Position numbers and translations under genes: made by a program
The notes under the pieces: generated by a model
Seen by the model: the letters and a program-made list of their open reading frames with translations, nothing else
Databases searched by the model: none
What the model was told of the DNA's origin: nothing
Assembly (NCBI GenBank): GCA_024228395.1
Contig: JAAETM010000164.1
Span: forward strand, 1-48,925
Direction: 5' to 3'
DNA from: a bacterium
Lineage (GTDB): Bacteria; Planctomycetota; UBA1135; GCA-002686595
DNA length: 48,925 nucleotides
In this document: positions 39,813-47,565 of the stretch, one piece after another
Layout of the letters: each line of letters starts with the position of its first letter
How positions within the stretch are numbered: position 1 is the stretch's first letter

Positions 39813-41211
39813 TTGGCTTGTCTTTACAGAGAATGGATCCCTGTGTTTCAGGTCCGATCAGGTGATCCGGAAGGTTCTCGAGCTGTCGCACGTAGCTATC
39901 TTCTTCCCGCGCACGAATGATGTCCACACCCTTGGCGTGGGCCATCACATAGTTGGGGCGCATGTAGATAAACTGCATGGATTGGGAGAAGTTATACGCG
40001 CCCACGTCCTGGATCACCAGCCGGTCGCCGGTACTAAGTGCTGGCAGGTTGACCTGCTTGCGTACCACGTCGATTTGCATGCAAAGCGGGCCCACGATGC
40101 GATAGTCTTCGATGTCGTGGCCGTGGTCGAACTCGGGGCGGATCTCGTGGTCATACCACCATGCTGTGGGCATGATGTGCACGCCGGCATCGATCAGGAC
40201 GGCCTTTTGCTGACCGGAGATACGCTTGACAGCACGCACAGTGGTGATCATAGAGGCCGCCTCATCCACCAGGATTCGGCCCGGCTCGATGCAAAGGCGG
40301 GGAGCCTCTTTGAATTGGGCCGAAGCCCGGCGCAGCGGGGCCGTGATGGCTTCCGCATATTCTTCTGCGGTAGCCGTGATCGCTTCGCCAGGCAACATGG
40401 TGTCGTGCAGCGTGTTGCGCGTGGCGTAACCACCGCCGATGTCCAGGGATGAGATCGTGGCATCTGTCTCGCGCTCGATGCGCAGAGCCAAAGCAATCAA
40501 TGCTTCAATGCCGCGACCGTAAAGACCAGGGTCTGGAATGTAGGTGCCCACATGCATGTGCAGCCCGTTGAGTTCCAGGTGTTCAGACTTGTCGACGAGT
40601 CGCGCCGCTTCCATGGCGTGACCGGTTTCTAGCTTGAAACCAAATTTATCCCACGGCGGGTAGTTGAGCTGCATGTTGATGCGCAGGCCGACTTTCACCT
40701 TCTGTCCAAGCCCGGCCGCGAGTGCTTCGACACGTTCCAGCTCGTCGTCGCCATCCAGGTTGAGCACCGCACCTTCAGAAAAGGCCAAGCGCAGATCGTC
40801 GTCGGTCTTCCACGGACCATTGAAAATGATCTGATCGCCAGGAATGCCCAGGTCGCGGCAGAGGCGGTACTCAAAACCTGAGACGACCTCTCCCCAAGCA
40901 CCTTCGTCTCGCATGACCGCGACTACGGATGAAAGATAGTTGGTCTTGACCGAGCAGCCGATAACGGTATGGGTCCAGCCCGCTTTGAAGGCCTCACTCA
41001 GTCGTCGGTAGGACGCACGCAGGCGCGTTTCGTCCATCACATAAAGGGGGCTGCCGAACTTCTCGACCAAGGATTCGACCGAGTGCCCTGCAACCATAGA
41101 CTGCGCTTCAATGCGGCGTTCGCTACCGGGAGGGCGTCCCACGGGTCCGTCGGAGACGTTGAAGAGTTCAGGCGATGTGTAGGTCGTTTGTTTGGGGTCG
41201 ATGGTGCTCAT
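39805..41211 (-). CDS. Group IV (alanine-racemase fold) PLP-dependent decarboxylase, DAP/ornithine decarboxylase-like
   Basis: A 468-residue protein with N-terminal TIM barrel and C-terminal beta domain. PLP lysine is Lys89 in IGCSVKTNY; other motifs are HMHVGTYIPDPG (218-229), SLDIGGGYA (255-263), IEPGRILV (308-315), GPLCMQID with Cys377 and Asp381, and DVGAYNFSQSMQFIYMRPN. The set is complete for decarboxylation of a basic amino acid or a related carboxylate, giving an amine. It does not look like a housekeeping LysA: HIGSQ is replaced by HVGTY and the sequence diverges elsewhere. The frame runs on to 41556, but the start at 41211 overlaps the previous stop by ATGA and gives a sensible N-terminus. 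It is the sixth gene of the operon. Confidence 0.85.
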   Translation of the reverse strand: MSTIDPKQTTYTSPELFNVSDGPVGRPPGSERRIEAQSMVAGHSVESLVEKFGSPLYVMDETRLRASYRRLSEAFKAGWTHTVIGCSVKTNYLSSVVAVMRDEGAWGEVVSGFEYRLCRDLGIPGDQIIFNGPWKTDDDLRLAFSEGAVLNLDGDDELERVEALAAGLGQKVKVGLRINMQLNYPPWDKFGFKLETGHAMEAARLVDKSEHLELNGLHMHVGTYIPDPGLYGRGIEALIALALRIERETDATISSLDIGGGYATRNTLHDTMLPGEAITATAEEYAEAITAPLRRASAQFKEAPRLCIEPGRILVDEAASMITTVRAVKRISGQQKAVLIDAGVHIMPTAWWYDHEIRPEFDHGHDIEDYRIVGPLCMQIDVVRKQVNLPALSTGDRLVIQDVGAYNFSQSMQFIYMRPNYVMAHAKGVDIIRAREEDSYVRQLENLPDHLIGPETQGSILCKDKPNG

Positions 41212-42203
41212 TTGGAAATCCCTCGGGGGTTGAATGCGAAGTCCTCGGCGGTCTGGGTGAAAAGAAGGTTGGCTGGTGTGCAGTCGGGGGTGGCGCCGGC
41301 GAGCGCATCTTGCAGGGAGAGCGGCACCATGTCGGGGCCTTCGGCATGCGTGATCTCGATCCAAATTGGGAAGCCTGGTTGCCAGTCGACCAGATAGAAC
41401 AAGTGTCCGCGCCGGGTGAAGTTCAAGCGTAGGGGGCCGCTGAGTTGTGTGGCTCGAGCGAAACGCATGGCTTGATCCAGGAGGATCTTGTTCTCGATGC
41501 TGGTGATCATCCAAGGACGTGCGTTGTTGTCGTCCGCCAGGACTCGAACACAGCATGCTGCGCGAGTATTGCTGGAAAAATCCAGCAGCAGAGCGACTTC
41601 AAAGAACTCCTTGGGTGAACAGGCCGCCATGGAGATGGTGTCGCAGTTTTTGGCAAGAGACTCGCGGGCGCGAATCGCTTCCCAAGCATCCCCTGCTCGT
41701 CGATACTCGCCATTGTCGCCAATAAGTAACATGGGGTTCGAGCCTAAACCTACCAACAGGGGGTCGGTGGCCATCAGGGGCGCAGGCCACAAGTCCACCG
41801 GCCGAATGCCTGCATTTTTTGCAAGGGTTTGGGTTCCCACCTTCCGGGCTTTTTCCAAAGCGCGATCGTTTGGGGCGATGGCGACGGCACCCATGGAGTT
41901 TAGGGCAGCAGAGGCTCGGGACAATGTGTTGGCAGCTGTGGTAGAGCCAGGCAAGAAGTACTGGATACCTTTCGCCTGAACCACCTTGCCCAAGGCCACC
42001 CCGAATCCCGGGTCGGCAACGGGGGGAAGCAATAGGGTGTGGTCCACTAGGCCGGGTCGCATGGCGCCAGATTCGTTGCGGTGGCCGAGGACTCCGAAAC
42101 GGATGAAGTGCTCAGCTTCCAGGCATGCGGCAACTCCGATACCCGCTTGGGCTTCAGGTCCGTCGACCAAGCCGACGATGGCTACTTTTTCGCGGTTGAT
42201 CAT
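41208..42203 (-). CDS. Degenerate ATP-grasp-like protein
   Basis: A 331-residue protein with ATP-grasp layout: N-terminal Rossmann-like preATP-grasp (KVAIVGLVDGPEAQAGIGVAACLEAEHFIRFGVLG), YFLPGSTTAAN, central helices, and the end SGPLRLNFTRRGHLFYLVDWQPGFPIWIEITHAEGPDM. It aligns with the C-terminal catalytic segment of the ATP-grasp enzyme at 44683 (SGPLEIEMI...FFLLEVNARFPAWVGITPTAGLNL), but the Mg/ATP ligands are changed: both Glu of LEIE become LRLN, and EVN becomes VDW. The lysine-containing ATP segment is not recognisable. It is therefore probably a non-catalytic subunit or substrate-binding partner of the active paralogue. It overlaps genes on both sides by ATGA. Confidence 0.7.
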   Translation of the reverse strand: MINREKVAIVGLVDGPEAQAGIGVAACLEAEHFIRFGVLGHRNESGAMRPGLVDHTLLLPPVADPGFGVALGKVVQAKGIQYFLPGSTTAANTLSRASAALNSMGAVAIAPNDRALEKARKVGTQTLAKNAGIRPVDLWPAPLMATDPLLVGLGSNPMLLIGDNGEYRRAGDAWEAIRARESLAKNCDTISMAACSPKEFFEVALLLDFSSNTRAACCVRVLADDNNARPWMITSIENKILLDQAMRFARATQLSGPLRLNFTRRGHLFYLVDWQPGFPIWIEITHAEGPDMVPLSLQDALAGATPDCTPANLLFTQTAEDFAFNPRGISK

Positions 42204-44686
42204 TGGTTTGTGTTCTGTTCCAGGGCTTTGAGCCCACTCAAGCTGTTTGTGTAAGCGGGGGAAATTGCGAGCGCTTCGGTGAAGGCTTTCTTGGCTTGGC
42301 GTTCCTTGCGTTCACGGAGATAACACCAACCGAGACCATCATGGGGATCCGCATAAGCGAGCTTTTGCCCCTTGTGCAGCGCAAGCAATCTGCGGAAGAC
42401 CTTGCTTGCTTTGATGTATTGCTCGTCGGCGTACAGTGCCCACGCAAGGGTGGAAAGCGTGGTGGACCATTTGCCCCAGGGGTCTTCGTACCTGGGTGCA
42501 TCCTTGAGGAACTTCTCCAGTGTTTTACGCCCTTCATCGATGCGCTTCTGGTTGAGCAAGGCAAAACCCTTGCCCTGCAGTGCGCTGGTTTCCAGGGGGT
42601 CCCTCTCGATGGCCAATTCAAATTCGGATAGGGCCTTTTCGTAGTTGGACCGGTAATACCATGCCCATCCAAGCACGCTATGCAGTCGGTGAAGCTCCGG
42701 CGTGCCGTCTATTTTCTTACGAATGATCTCATCGTCCGCTACCGTCGGATCAAAGGAAATAGCCCGTTCCAGTGTGATACGGGCATCGACCCGATCACGG
42801 TTGCGCAGGTGGAGGAGAGCTTGTCCCCGGTAGGCGGCAGCCAGCGCGGGGCCGAGCTCAATCGCTTTGTCGAAGGCAACTTCCGCCTCTTCGAGTTGCC
42901 TGTCGCCCATGAGGGCCAGTCCCAGGGAAACGTATGTGTCTGCGTTGCTCTGGAGCTCCTTGGACTTGAGGGCCGCCTGCAGGTGTCTGACGGCGCGATC
43001 CCATTCCTCTTCTGCCAACAGGAGTTCCCCCCAGCCGCGTTCGGCCAAACCAAGATCTGCCCGCAATGCCAGTGCAGCTTCAAAGTGCTGGATTGCAATT
43101 CTGCGATCTCCTGACCAGGACGCGACCCAGCCTAAGGAAGCCTCGATCAGCTCCATACGATCCCGCGGGAAGGATTTTCGTGAGTCTTCTTGGATAGATT
43201 GGAAGACCTGCTTGGCACCCGCCAAGTCGCCAGCAAGCAATAGGGTCCAACCGCGGTTGTAATCGTAGTAGCGCCAAGTTTGAATGGCCTGCTGGCCAGA
43301 GATGGCGTCGGGATAGCTCGGGGAGAGTTGAACGGCCTCCTCAAAGGCTCTCTCTGCCGCAGGGTAGTTTCCCTGGGCAAACAGCACCCAACCTTCGCCG
43401 CAGCGCACATCCACCCAGTTTGTGTGGGAAGTTTTTAGTTTCCGGAACAGTGCCAGGGCTTCATCGTAACGCCCTTGCCGGTAGGCGATCCAACCCTTGA
43501 CGCTCTCTAGGTTCATGCGTACTTCGATCACTTCCCCTGTCGAAGTCGTGACGGGGAAGGTGCGCGCCCCACCGGTTCCCTCACTAGCGGCAGCTTGTTC
43601 CCCATGTTGGAGTGCTTCGTCGTAGCGCTCCATGCGGAAGAGGGCAAAGGTCTGACCCATTAGGGACTCGGCCACGTCGTAGCCCAGTTGTTCGGAGTAT
43701 TCGAATTCTGCCAACGCCCAAGCATCGAGGCTCGAGTCCAGTGCGGACCAGCCAGCCACGTTGTGCAATCCCCTCCAAGTGGGACGGGCTTCAATAGCCT
43801 GGGTCAGCTGGGTGGTTTTGGCGTAGGGCGAAATGCGGATCGCTTCGGAGAATTCGGCCAGGGCAGAATCCTCATCCTCCATTTGTAGGTAGCACCAGCC
43901 GCTGCCCGCCCAGGTATCCCAGGTCATGTTCGGCCTGGATTGCGCGGTTTTGAAGGACTTCAGAGCAGAGGTGTATTCGCCCAGGTAGTAATGCGCCCAC
44001 CCGCACTTGAGGTGTGTGTAGTAGTTGTCGGGCTCGAGGTCGAGGGCGAGCTGAAGGGCGGTCAGTGAGCGTCGGTAGTCTACCTGTGCATATTCACACC
44101 AGCCAATTCCGCGCAGGCTGTCAGCGTCGGACTTGTTCAGCTTGTTGGCCTTGCGGAAGCTGCGCAGGGCGGGGCGAATCTCGCCAAGATAGAAGAGGCT
44201 CCACCCCTCACCGCAATGCGCCGCGTAGCGCGCTTCGGAGCCCGCGTCGGTTTTGCCCTCGTGAATTCGTTGATAGGCGGCCTTGGCTTCGGTGTACAAA
44301 CCTGCGGATAGAAGGGCTCCCGCAGCGTCGATGGGAGCCGAGCGCTTTAGGGTCAGCGCTTCAAGGCCTTCTAAGCTCCACTTGTAATCTTCCTTGTGTT
44401 TCAAGGCTTCTCGAAAGCACTTGTCAGCCTTGTCCAAGTCTCCTAAGAAATAGTGGCACCAGCCCATGGCATCGTGCAACTCGGCCCATTGGGGGTACTT
44501 CTTGGCTTCCCTTTCAAAGCGCTTGAGCGCGGCGCTGTAATCTCGTTTGCGAAACAGGGCCCATCCATCCTTTTCTTCACCAATCGAAGGCGCTGCGGGC
44601 GTCAGAGGGTTGGTGGCAACTGTTGCGGTTAGCGGGGTCACAAGTGTTATGGTTGCGGCGATACTCAGTGCATGTAATGACTTCAT
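42200..44686 (-). CDS. Large exported TPR protein with repeated Gly-Trp motif
   Basis: An 828-residue protein with a signal peptide (SLHALSIAATITLVTPLTATVA). The rest is about twenty TPR-like units, most of them having Gly-Trp in helix A: EEKDGWALFRKRDYSAAL, DAMGWCHYFLGDLDKA, CGEGWSLFYLG, RGIGWCEYA, LKCGWAHYYLGEYTSAL, AGSGWCYLQ, VKGWIAYRQGRYDEAL, CGEGWVLFAQGNYPAAE, SLGWVASWSGDRRIA, SVLGWAWYYRSNYEKAL, DGLGWCYLRE. The GW pair replaces the usual W/LG pattern and is shared with the TPR protein at 45997. It could be a periplasmic scaffold or a peptide-binding solenoid. A good Shine-Dalgarno sequence (GGAGGT) precedes the ATG, and the gene overlaps both neighbours by ATGA. Confidence 0.85.
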   Translation of the reverse strand: MKSLHALSIAATITLVTPLTATVATNPLTPAAPSIGEEKDGWALFRKRDYSAALKRFEREAKKYPQWAELHDAMGWCHYFLGDLDKADKCFREALKHKEDYKWSLEGLEALTLKRSAPIDAAGALLSAGLYTEAKAAYQRIHEGKTDAGSEARYAAHCGEGWSLFYLGEIRPALRSFRKANKLNKSDADSLRGIGWCEYAQVDYRRSLTALQLALDLEPDNYYTHLKCGWAHYYLGEYTSALKSFKTAQSRPNMTWDTWAGSGWCYLQMEDEDSALAEFSEAIRISPYAKTTQLTQAIEARPTWRGLHNVAGWSALDSSLDAWALAEFEYSEQLGYDVAESLMGQTFALFRMERYDEALQHGEQAAASEGTGGARTFPVTTSTGEVIEVRMNLESVKGWIAYRQGRYDEALALFRKLKTSHTNWVDVRCGEGWVLFAQGNYPAAERAFEEAVQLSPSYPDAISGQQAIQTWRYYDYNRGWTLLLAGDLAGAKQVFQSIQEDSRKSFPRDRMELIEASLGWVASWSGDRRIAIQHFEAALALRADLGLAERGWGELLLAEEEWDRAVRHLQAALKSKELQSNADTYVSLGLALMGDRQLEEAEVAFDKAIELGPALAAAYRGQALLHLRNRDRVDARITLERAISFDPTVADDEIIRKKIDGTPELHRLHSVLGWAWYYRSNYEKALSEFELAIERDPLETSALQGKGFALLNQKRIDEGRKTLEKFLKDAPRYEDPWGKWSTTLSTLAWALYADEQYIKASKVFRRLLALHKGQKLAYADPHDGLGWCYLRERKERQAKKAFTEALAISPAYTNSLSGLKALEQNTNQ

Positions 44687-45765
44687 TGATCTACCTCCGT
44701 GTGGGGAAGGATGCCTCGGGTCAGCAGCTCGCCTAGGCGTTCTGTGCGCGTGACCGTTGTGTGGGAGCCCCGCAAGAAGCGGGTGCCGACGATAGCTTGG
44801 CTGTTCTGGGGAAGGCCTTCATCGAGTGCGATGCGTAGTAGCAAGTCGGGTAGGTTGAGCCCTGCTGTTGGCGTGATGCCCACCCATGCTGGAAAGCGGG
44901 CGTTGACCTCCAATAGGAAGAAGCGCCCACTGCTGGTTTCGCGGATCATTTCGATCTCGAGTGGACCTGACCATTTCAGAGCCTTCAGCACTTCTTTGGC
45001 TGCTTGTATGGCTTCGGGGCAATCTACGACCTCAGCCCCGATGGCTTTGCCAGCGTCATTGAGCACGGTCTTTTTGATGCACACCATGCCAGCGGCCTTT
45101 CCATCAGGTTGGGCCACGGCACAGACGTCGTATTCTTCTCCGTACACGGCCTCCTGTGCCAGTACGGGATACCCCCACCGGGAAACCAGTCGCTTGTAAA
45201 CCGCGTTGGCTTCCGCTTGGCTATCCACCCGAACCGCATCCGCAAGAGGACCCTTGAGGTAGCAGGGAAAACCCCAGCTCTCTTGTTCCCAAAAGGTCTC
45301 CGCCTTCGTGACCACTTCGGTACGTGGGCTGAAGATGGAGTTTCGCTTGGCCCAAGGGTAGAGCTGCTGTTTGTAGCGTGACTTGACCGCTTGCGGAGAA
45401 GGCACAACCATGCGGATTCCGTGCTCCGCAAGCTTGCTCTGGTGCATGGAGTAGATGGCGAGCTCCGAATCTAGCGCCGGAATGAATACATCGATCGGGT
45501 CGCTTCGGTGGATCTCTAAGATGCGGGGAAGCAGGACAGCAGTCGGGTCCCCGGGCAGCGGCGTCGTATATACACGATCGAAGAGGTCCGATCGGAAGTT
45601 GCCGGTTAAAGTTGGCTCGTAGGAGAAGCCGATGATCGACACGTCGTCTCCGCGGGCTTCTTTCAAAGCGCGGGCGATGGCGCAACCGGGATAGGGGTTG
45701 TCACGGCCTTCGAGTCCGGTCAGGGCTACGACGATCTTTTTTTGCTTAGTGTTCGACAAGGTCAT
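44683..45765 (-). CDS. ATP-grasp enzyme (carbamoyl-phosphate-synthase/carboxylate-amine ligase type)
   Basis: A 360-residue protein: preATP-grasp domain (KIVVALTGLEGRDNPYPGCAIARAL, DVFIPALDSELA), an ATP-binding lysine in WGFPCYLKGP (Lys171), AQEAVYGEEYDVCAVAQ, and the catalytic end SGPLEIEMIRETSSGRFFLLEVNARFPAWVGITPTAGLNLP, with metal ligands Glu270/272, Glu286 and Asn288. The active site looks complete. Such enzymes join a carboxylate to an amine or thiol through an acyl-phosphate. The acceptor could be the amine from the operon's decarboxylase or a peptide brought by the PqqD-like protein; both are inference. The start at 45765 has GGAG just upstream and lies 20 bases inside the PqqD-like gene; the end overlaps the TPR gene by ATGA. 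Confidence 0.85.
   Translation of the reverse strand: MTLSNTKQKKIVVALTGLEGRDNPYPGCAIARALKEARGDDVSIIGFSYEPTLTGNFRSDLFDRVYTTPLPGDPTAVLLPRILEIHRSDPIDVFIPALDSELAIYSMHQSKLAEHGIRMVVPSPQAVKSRYKQQLYPWAKRNSIFSPRTEVVTKAETFWEQESWGFPCYLKGPLADAVRVDSQAEANAVYKRLVSRWGYPVLAQEAVYGEEYDVCAVAQPDGKAAGMVCIKKTVLNDAGKAIGAEVVDCPEAIQAAKEVLKALKWSGPLEIEMIRETSSGRFFLLEVNARFPAWVGITPTAGLNLPDLLLRIALDEGLPQNSQAIVGTRFLRGSHTTVTRTERLGELLTRGILPHTEVDQ
44693..44698 (-). promoter_or_regulatory. Shine-Dalgarno site of the GW TPR gene
   Basis: GGAGGT on the minus strand, six bases from the ATG at 44686. It stands out because most starts in this window have C-rich leaders instead. It supports efficient re-initiation inside the operon. 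Confidence 0.7.
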
Positions 45766-46000
45766 ACTCCATCAGCATTTGGGTAAAAGCTTGAACGTCT
45801 TGCTGGGCGGCGAGTTGGCCGACCGCATAACGCTCGCGCACGGCCTGCTCAAGCGCTTGGCTGTCAGATCCGGAACTCAACGCTCCCAAGATGATGGCGG
45901 CGGTTGCATTCAAACCGTGAACACCACCCACGCGTGTATCGATGAGGAAACCGGGTTCGTCACCGGTTCGTCGCCACTGCACTTCATTTCTTAGTTTCAT
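45746..46000 (-). CDS. PqqD-like protein (RiPP recognition element fold)
   Basis: An 84-residue protein with the PqqD pattern: MKLRNEVQWRRTGDEPGFLIDTRVGGVHGLNATAAIILGALSSG (strands, then G-L-N-x-T-A), a helix with ALEQAVRERYAV, then QDVQAFTQMLMEYDLVE. PqqD proteins are winged-helix modules that bind leader peptides and present them to modifying enzymes; some occur in other pathways as peptide chaperones. No PqqE-type radical SAM gene is in the operon. The start at 46000 is fixed by an ATGA overlap with the preceding TPR gene and by the family N-terminus. Its stop lies inside the ATP-grasp gene (20-base overlap). Confidence 0.82.
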   Translation of the reverse strand: MKLRNEVQWRRTGDEPGFLIDTRVGGVHGLNATAAIILGALSSGSDSQALEQAVRERYAVGQLAAQQDVQAFTQMLMEYDLVEH

Positions 46001-47388
46001 ACTCGATTCCTTGAGGTTTTGAGAGCCTCTGCCAAAAGGGCGTCGGATTGTTCTTGTTTGTCTTGGGCAGCCGAGTCGGAGCCGCATGCATTGGCATGGT
46101 CGATTTGGGCCTGGAGCAGGGCGCTGCTGTTCGGTTGTTTCTTGAGGGCCTTGTTCAGGTGTACCTCGGCTTCCTCGGACCGTTCTAAGGTCCGGAGAGT
46201 CTCAGCGATCGCAATGATCGGCTCAACTCGCAGGGGGGCAGCGGCATGGGCAAGGTCAAGGGCCTCCAGAGCTTGATCGTGATTGCCTTGGGCCACCAGC
46301 GCCCTACCCATCAATAGATGTTTGCGCCAAGAGTATTGGGCTGAGTGTTCCGTTGGTTGCTTCAATAGTTCGACAGCAAGCTCCGGTTTGCCGGTTACGA
46401 GCGCCTCCAATGCGTCGGTGAGGTACGCAGGGTACGGGGTGCGAGAGCAGGATTCTACGGGCGGCATGGGACATCCGATTTTTCCGGCCAGTGGGGCATA
46501 ACGAGCGTCCGGTATCACGAGGGTCAAGAAGTCCCCGTGGCAGGGGTGGTGGGGTGCAAGAATCAGGGCGCGAGCGAACGAGTTGGCCGCTTGTTCCACG
46601 CTGTCCAGTCGCCAGGCGCACCAAGCCAATCCCCAATGGGCATCACCGATGGCCTCGCGCTTGGCGAGCACCTGCGCGAAAACCGACCTAGCATCCGTGA
46701 ACGCACCGCGCGCGTACAGACTCCATCCGATAAAACACTTCGCATCCAACAGGCGAGGTTCCAGAATGAGGGCCTGGCCGAGGGCGGTTTCCGCCTCCAG
46801 ATAGCGTCCGAGGAGATAGAGGCAGATTCCCTTTCCATTGAGGGCGTGCGCCAAATCGGGCTCCACCAGCAGCGCTTCCGAAAAAGCCTGCAATCCCCAA
46901 TCGGCGCGACCATAACCATGGTGACACCAGCCGATTCCCGCAAGGCAAGCCGCGCGCTCCGACTCCGGCAGTCGTGTGCCGATGCTCAGTAGGGCGGAGC
47001 GGAACGCTTCGAGCGCTTCCACATAGCGCTTGCCGTAGTACAGGTGCCACGCATTGGTCAACGGCTCATGGCGCCAAGCCCGAATCGCCAGCATTTTTTG
47101 CTCCGCCCCCCGATGCATGGGGTCGCGCTCAAGGGCTGCCAGCAGCGAAACTTCTTCCGCAGCTCGACCGATGCCTTGCTCGCGCAGAACCAGCGCCTTG
47201 AGGAAGTGCGGATCCGCCCATCCTGGAGCGCGATACATCGCACGCTCGATGAATTCGTTGGCTGCATCCAGTTCACCAGCCTGCAGAGCTTGGCGTGCTT
47301 GTGCCAAGTACCGCGCCGGTTTCCAAAGGTGAAAGCGGGCGGCGAATCGCACGAAAGCGTGAGGTTTTGCGGGAATCGACGTAACCAT
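45997..47388 (-). CDS. TPR protein with Gly-Trp motif, first gene of the seven-gene operon
   Basis: A 463-residue protein without a clear signal peptide, built from TPR-like units: ALQAGELDAANEFIERAMYRAPGW, LYYGKRYVEALEAFRSAL, LAGIGWCHHGYGRADWGLQAFSEAL, NGKGICLYLLGRYLEAETALGQAL, FIGWSLYARGAFTDARSVF, WGLAWCAWRLDSVEQAANSFARAL, and more to residue ~430, then a low-complexity tail. It shares the GW signature with the exported TPR protein two genes on, so the two are paralogues, one cytoplasmic and one exported. The ATG at 47388 is preferred; a Met seven codons earlier is possible. It overlaps the PqqD-like gene by ATGA. Its promoter lies in the 177 bases before the divergent beta-lactamase-fold gene. 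Confidence 0.82.
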   Translation of the reverse strand: MVTSIPAKPHAFVRFAARFHLWKPARYLAQARQALQAGELDAANEFIERAMYRAPGWADPHFLKALVLREQGIGRAAEEVSLLAALERDPMHRGAEQKMLAIRAWRHEPLTNAWHLYYGKRYVEALEAFRSALLSIGTRLPESERAACLAGIGWCHHGYGRADWGLQAFSEALLVEPDLAHALNGKGICLYLLGRYLEAETALGQALILEPRLLDAKCFIGWSLYARGAFTDARSVFAQVLAKREAIGDAHWGLAWCAWRLDSVEQAANSFARALILAPHHPCHGDFLTLVIPDARYAPLAGKIGCPMPPVESCSRTPYPAYLTDALEALVTGKPELAVELLKQPTEHSAQYSWRKHLLMGRALVAQGNHDQALEALDLAHAAAPLRVEPIIAIAETLRTLERSEEAEVHLNKALKKQPNSSALLQAQIDHANACGSDSAAQDKQEQSDALLAEALKTSRNRV

Positions 47389-47565
47389 AGAACTGGCCTT
47401 GCACAGCATAGAGGGAGATGCCCGCGGCAGGAACTACAACAGTCAATACCTCCGCAAGGTTCCGGGGCATAATTGATTTTGTACGTGGAACTGACTCAAT
47501 CTCGGGATGGGTTTGCAGGGAGTTCAAACCTGATGCGTATCGTCTGGTTACAATGCACTGCAACC
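47389..47565. promoter_or_regulatory. Divergent promoter region of the seven-gene operon and the beta-lactamase-fold gene
   Basis: Only 177 bases separate the two starts, so both promoters should lie here. The stretch 47460-47490 (CATAATTGATTTTGTAC) is the most AT-rich and promoter-like part. I cannot assign -35 and -10 boxes with confidence in either direction. Confidence 0.4.

Noticed and set aside
44683..46000. PQQ or mycofactocin biosynthesis based on the PqqD-like gene
   Set aside because: No PqqE/MftC radical SAM gene, PqqA-type precursor or dehydrogenase is nearby; the partners are ATP-grasp, TPR and PLP enzymes.
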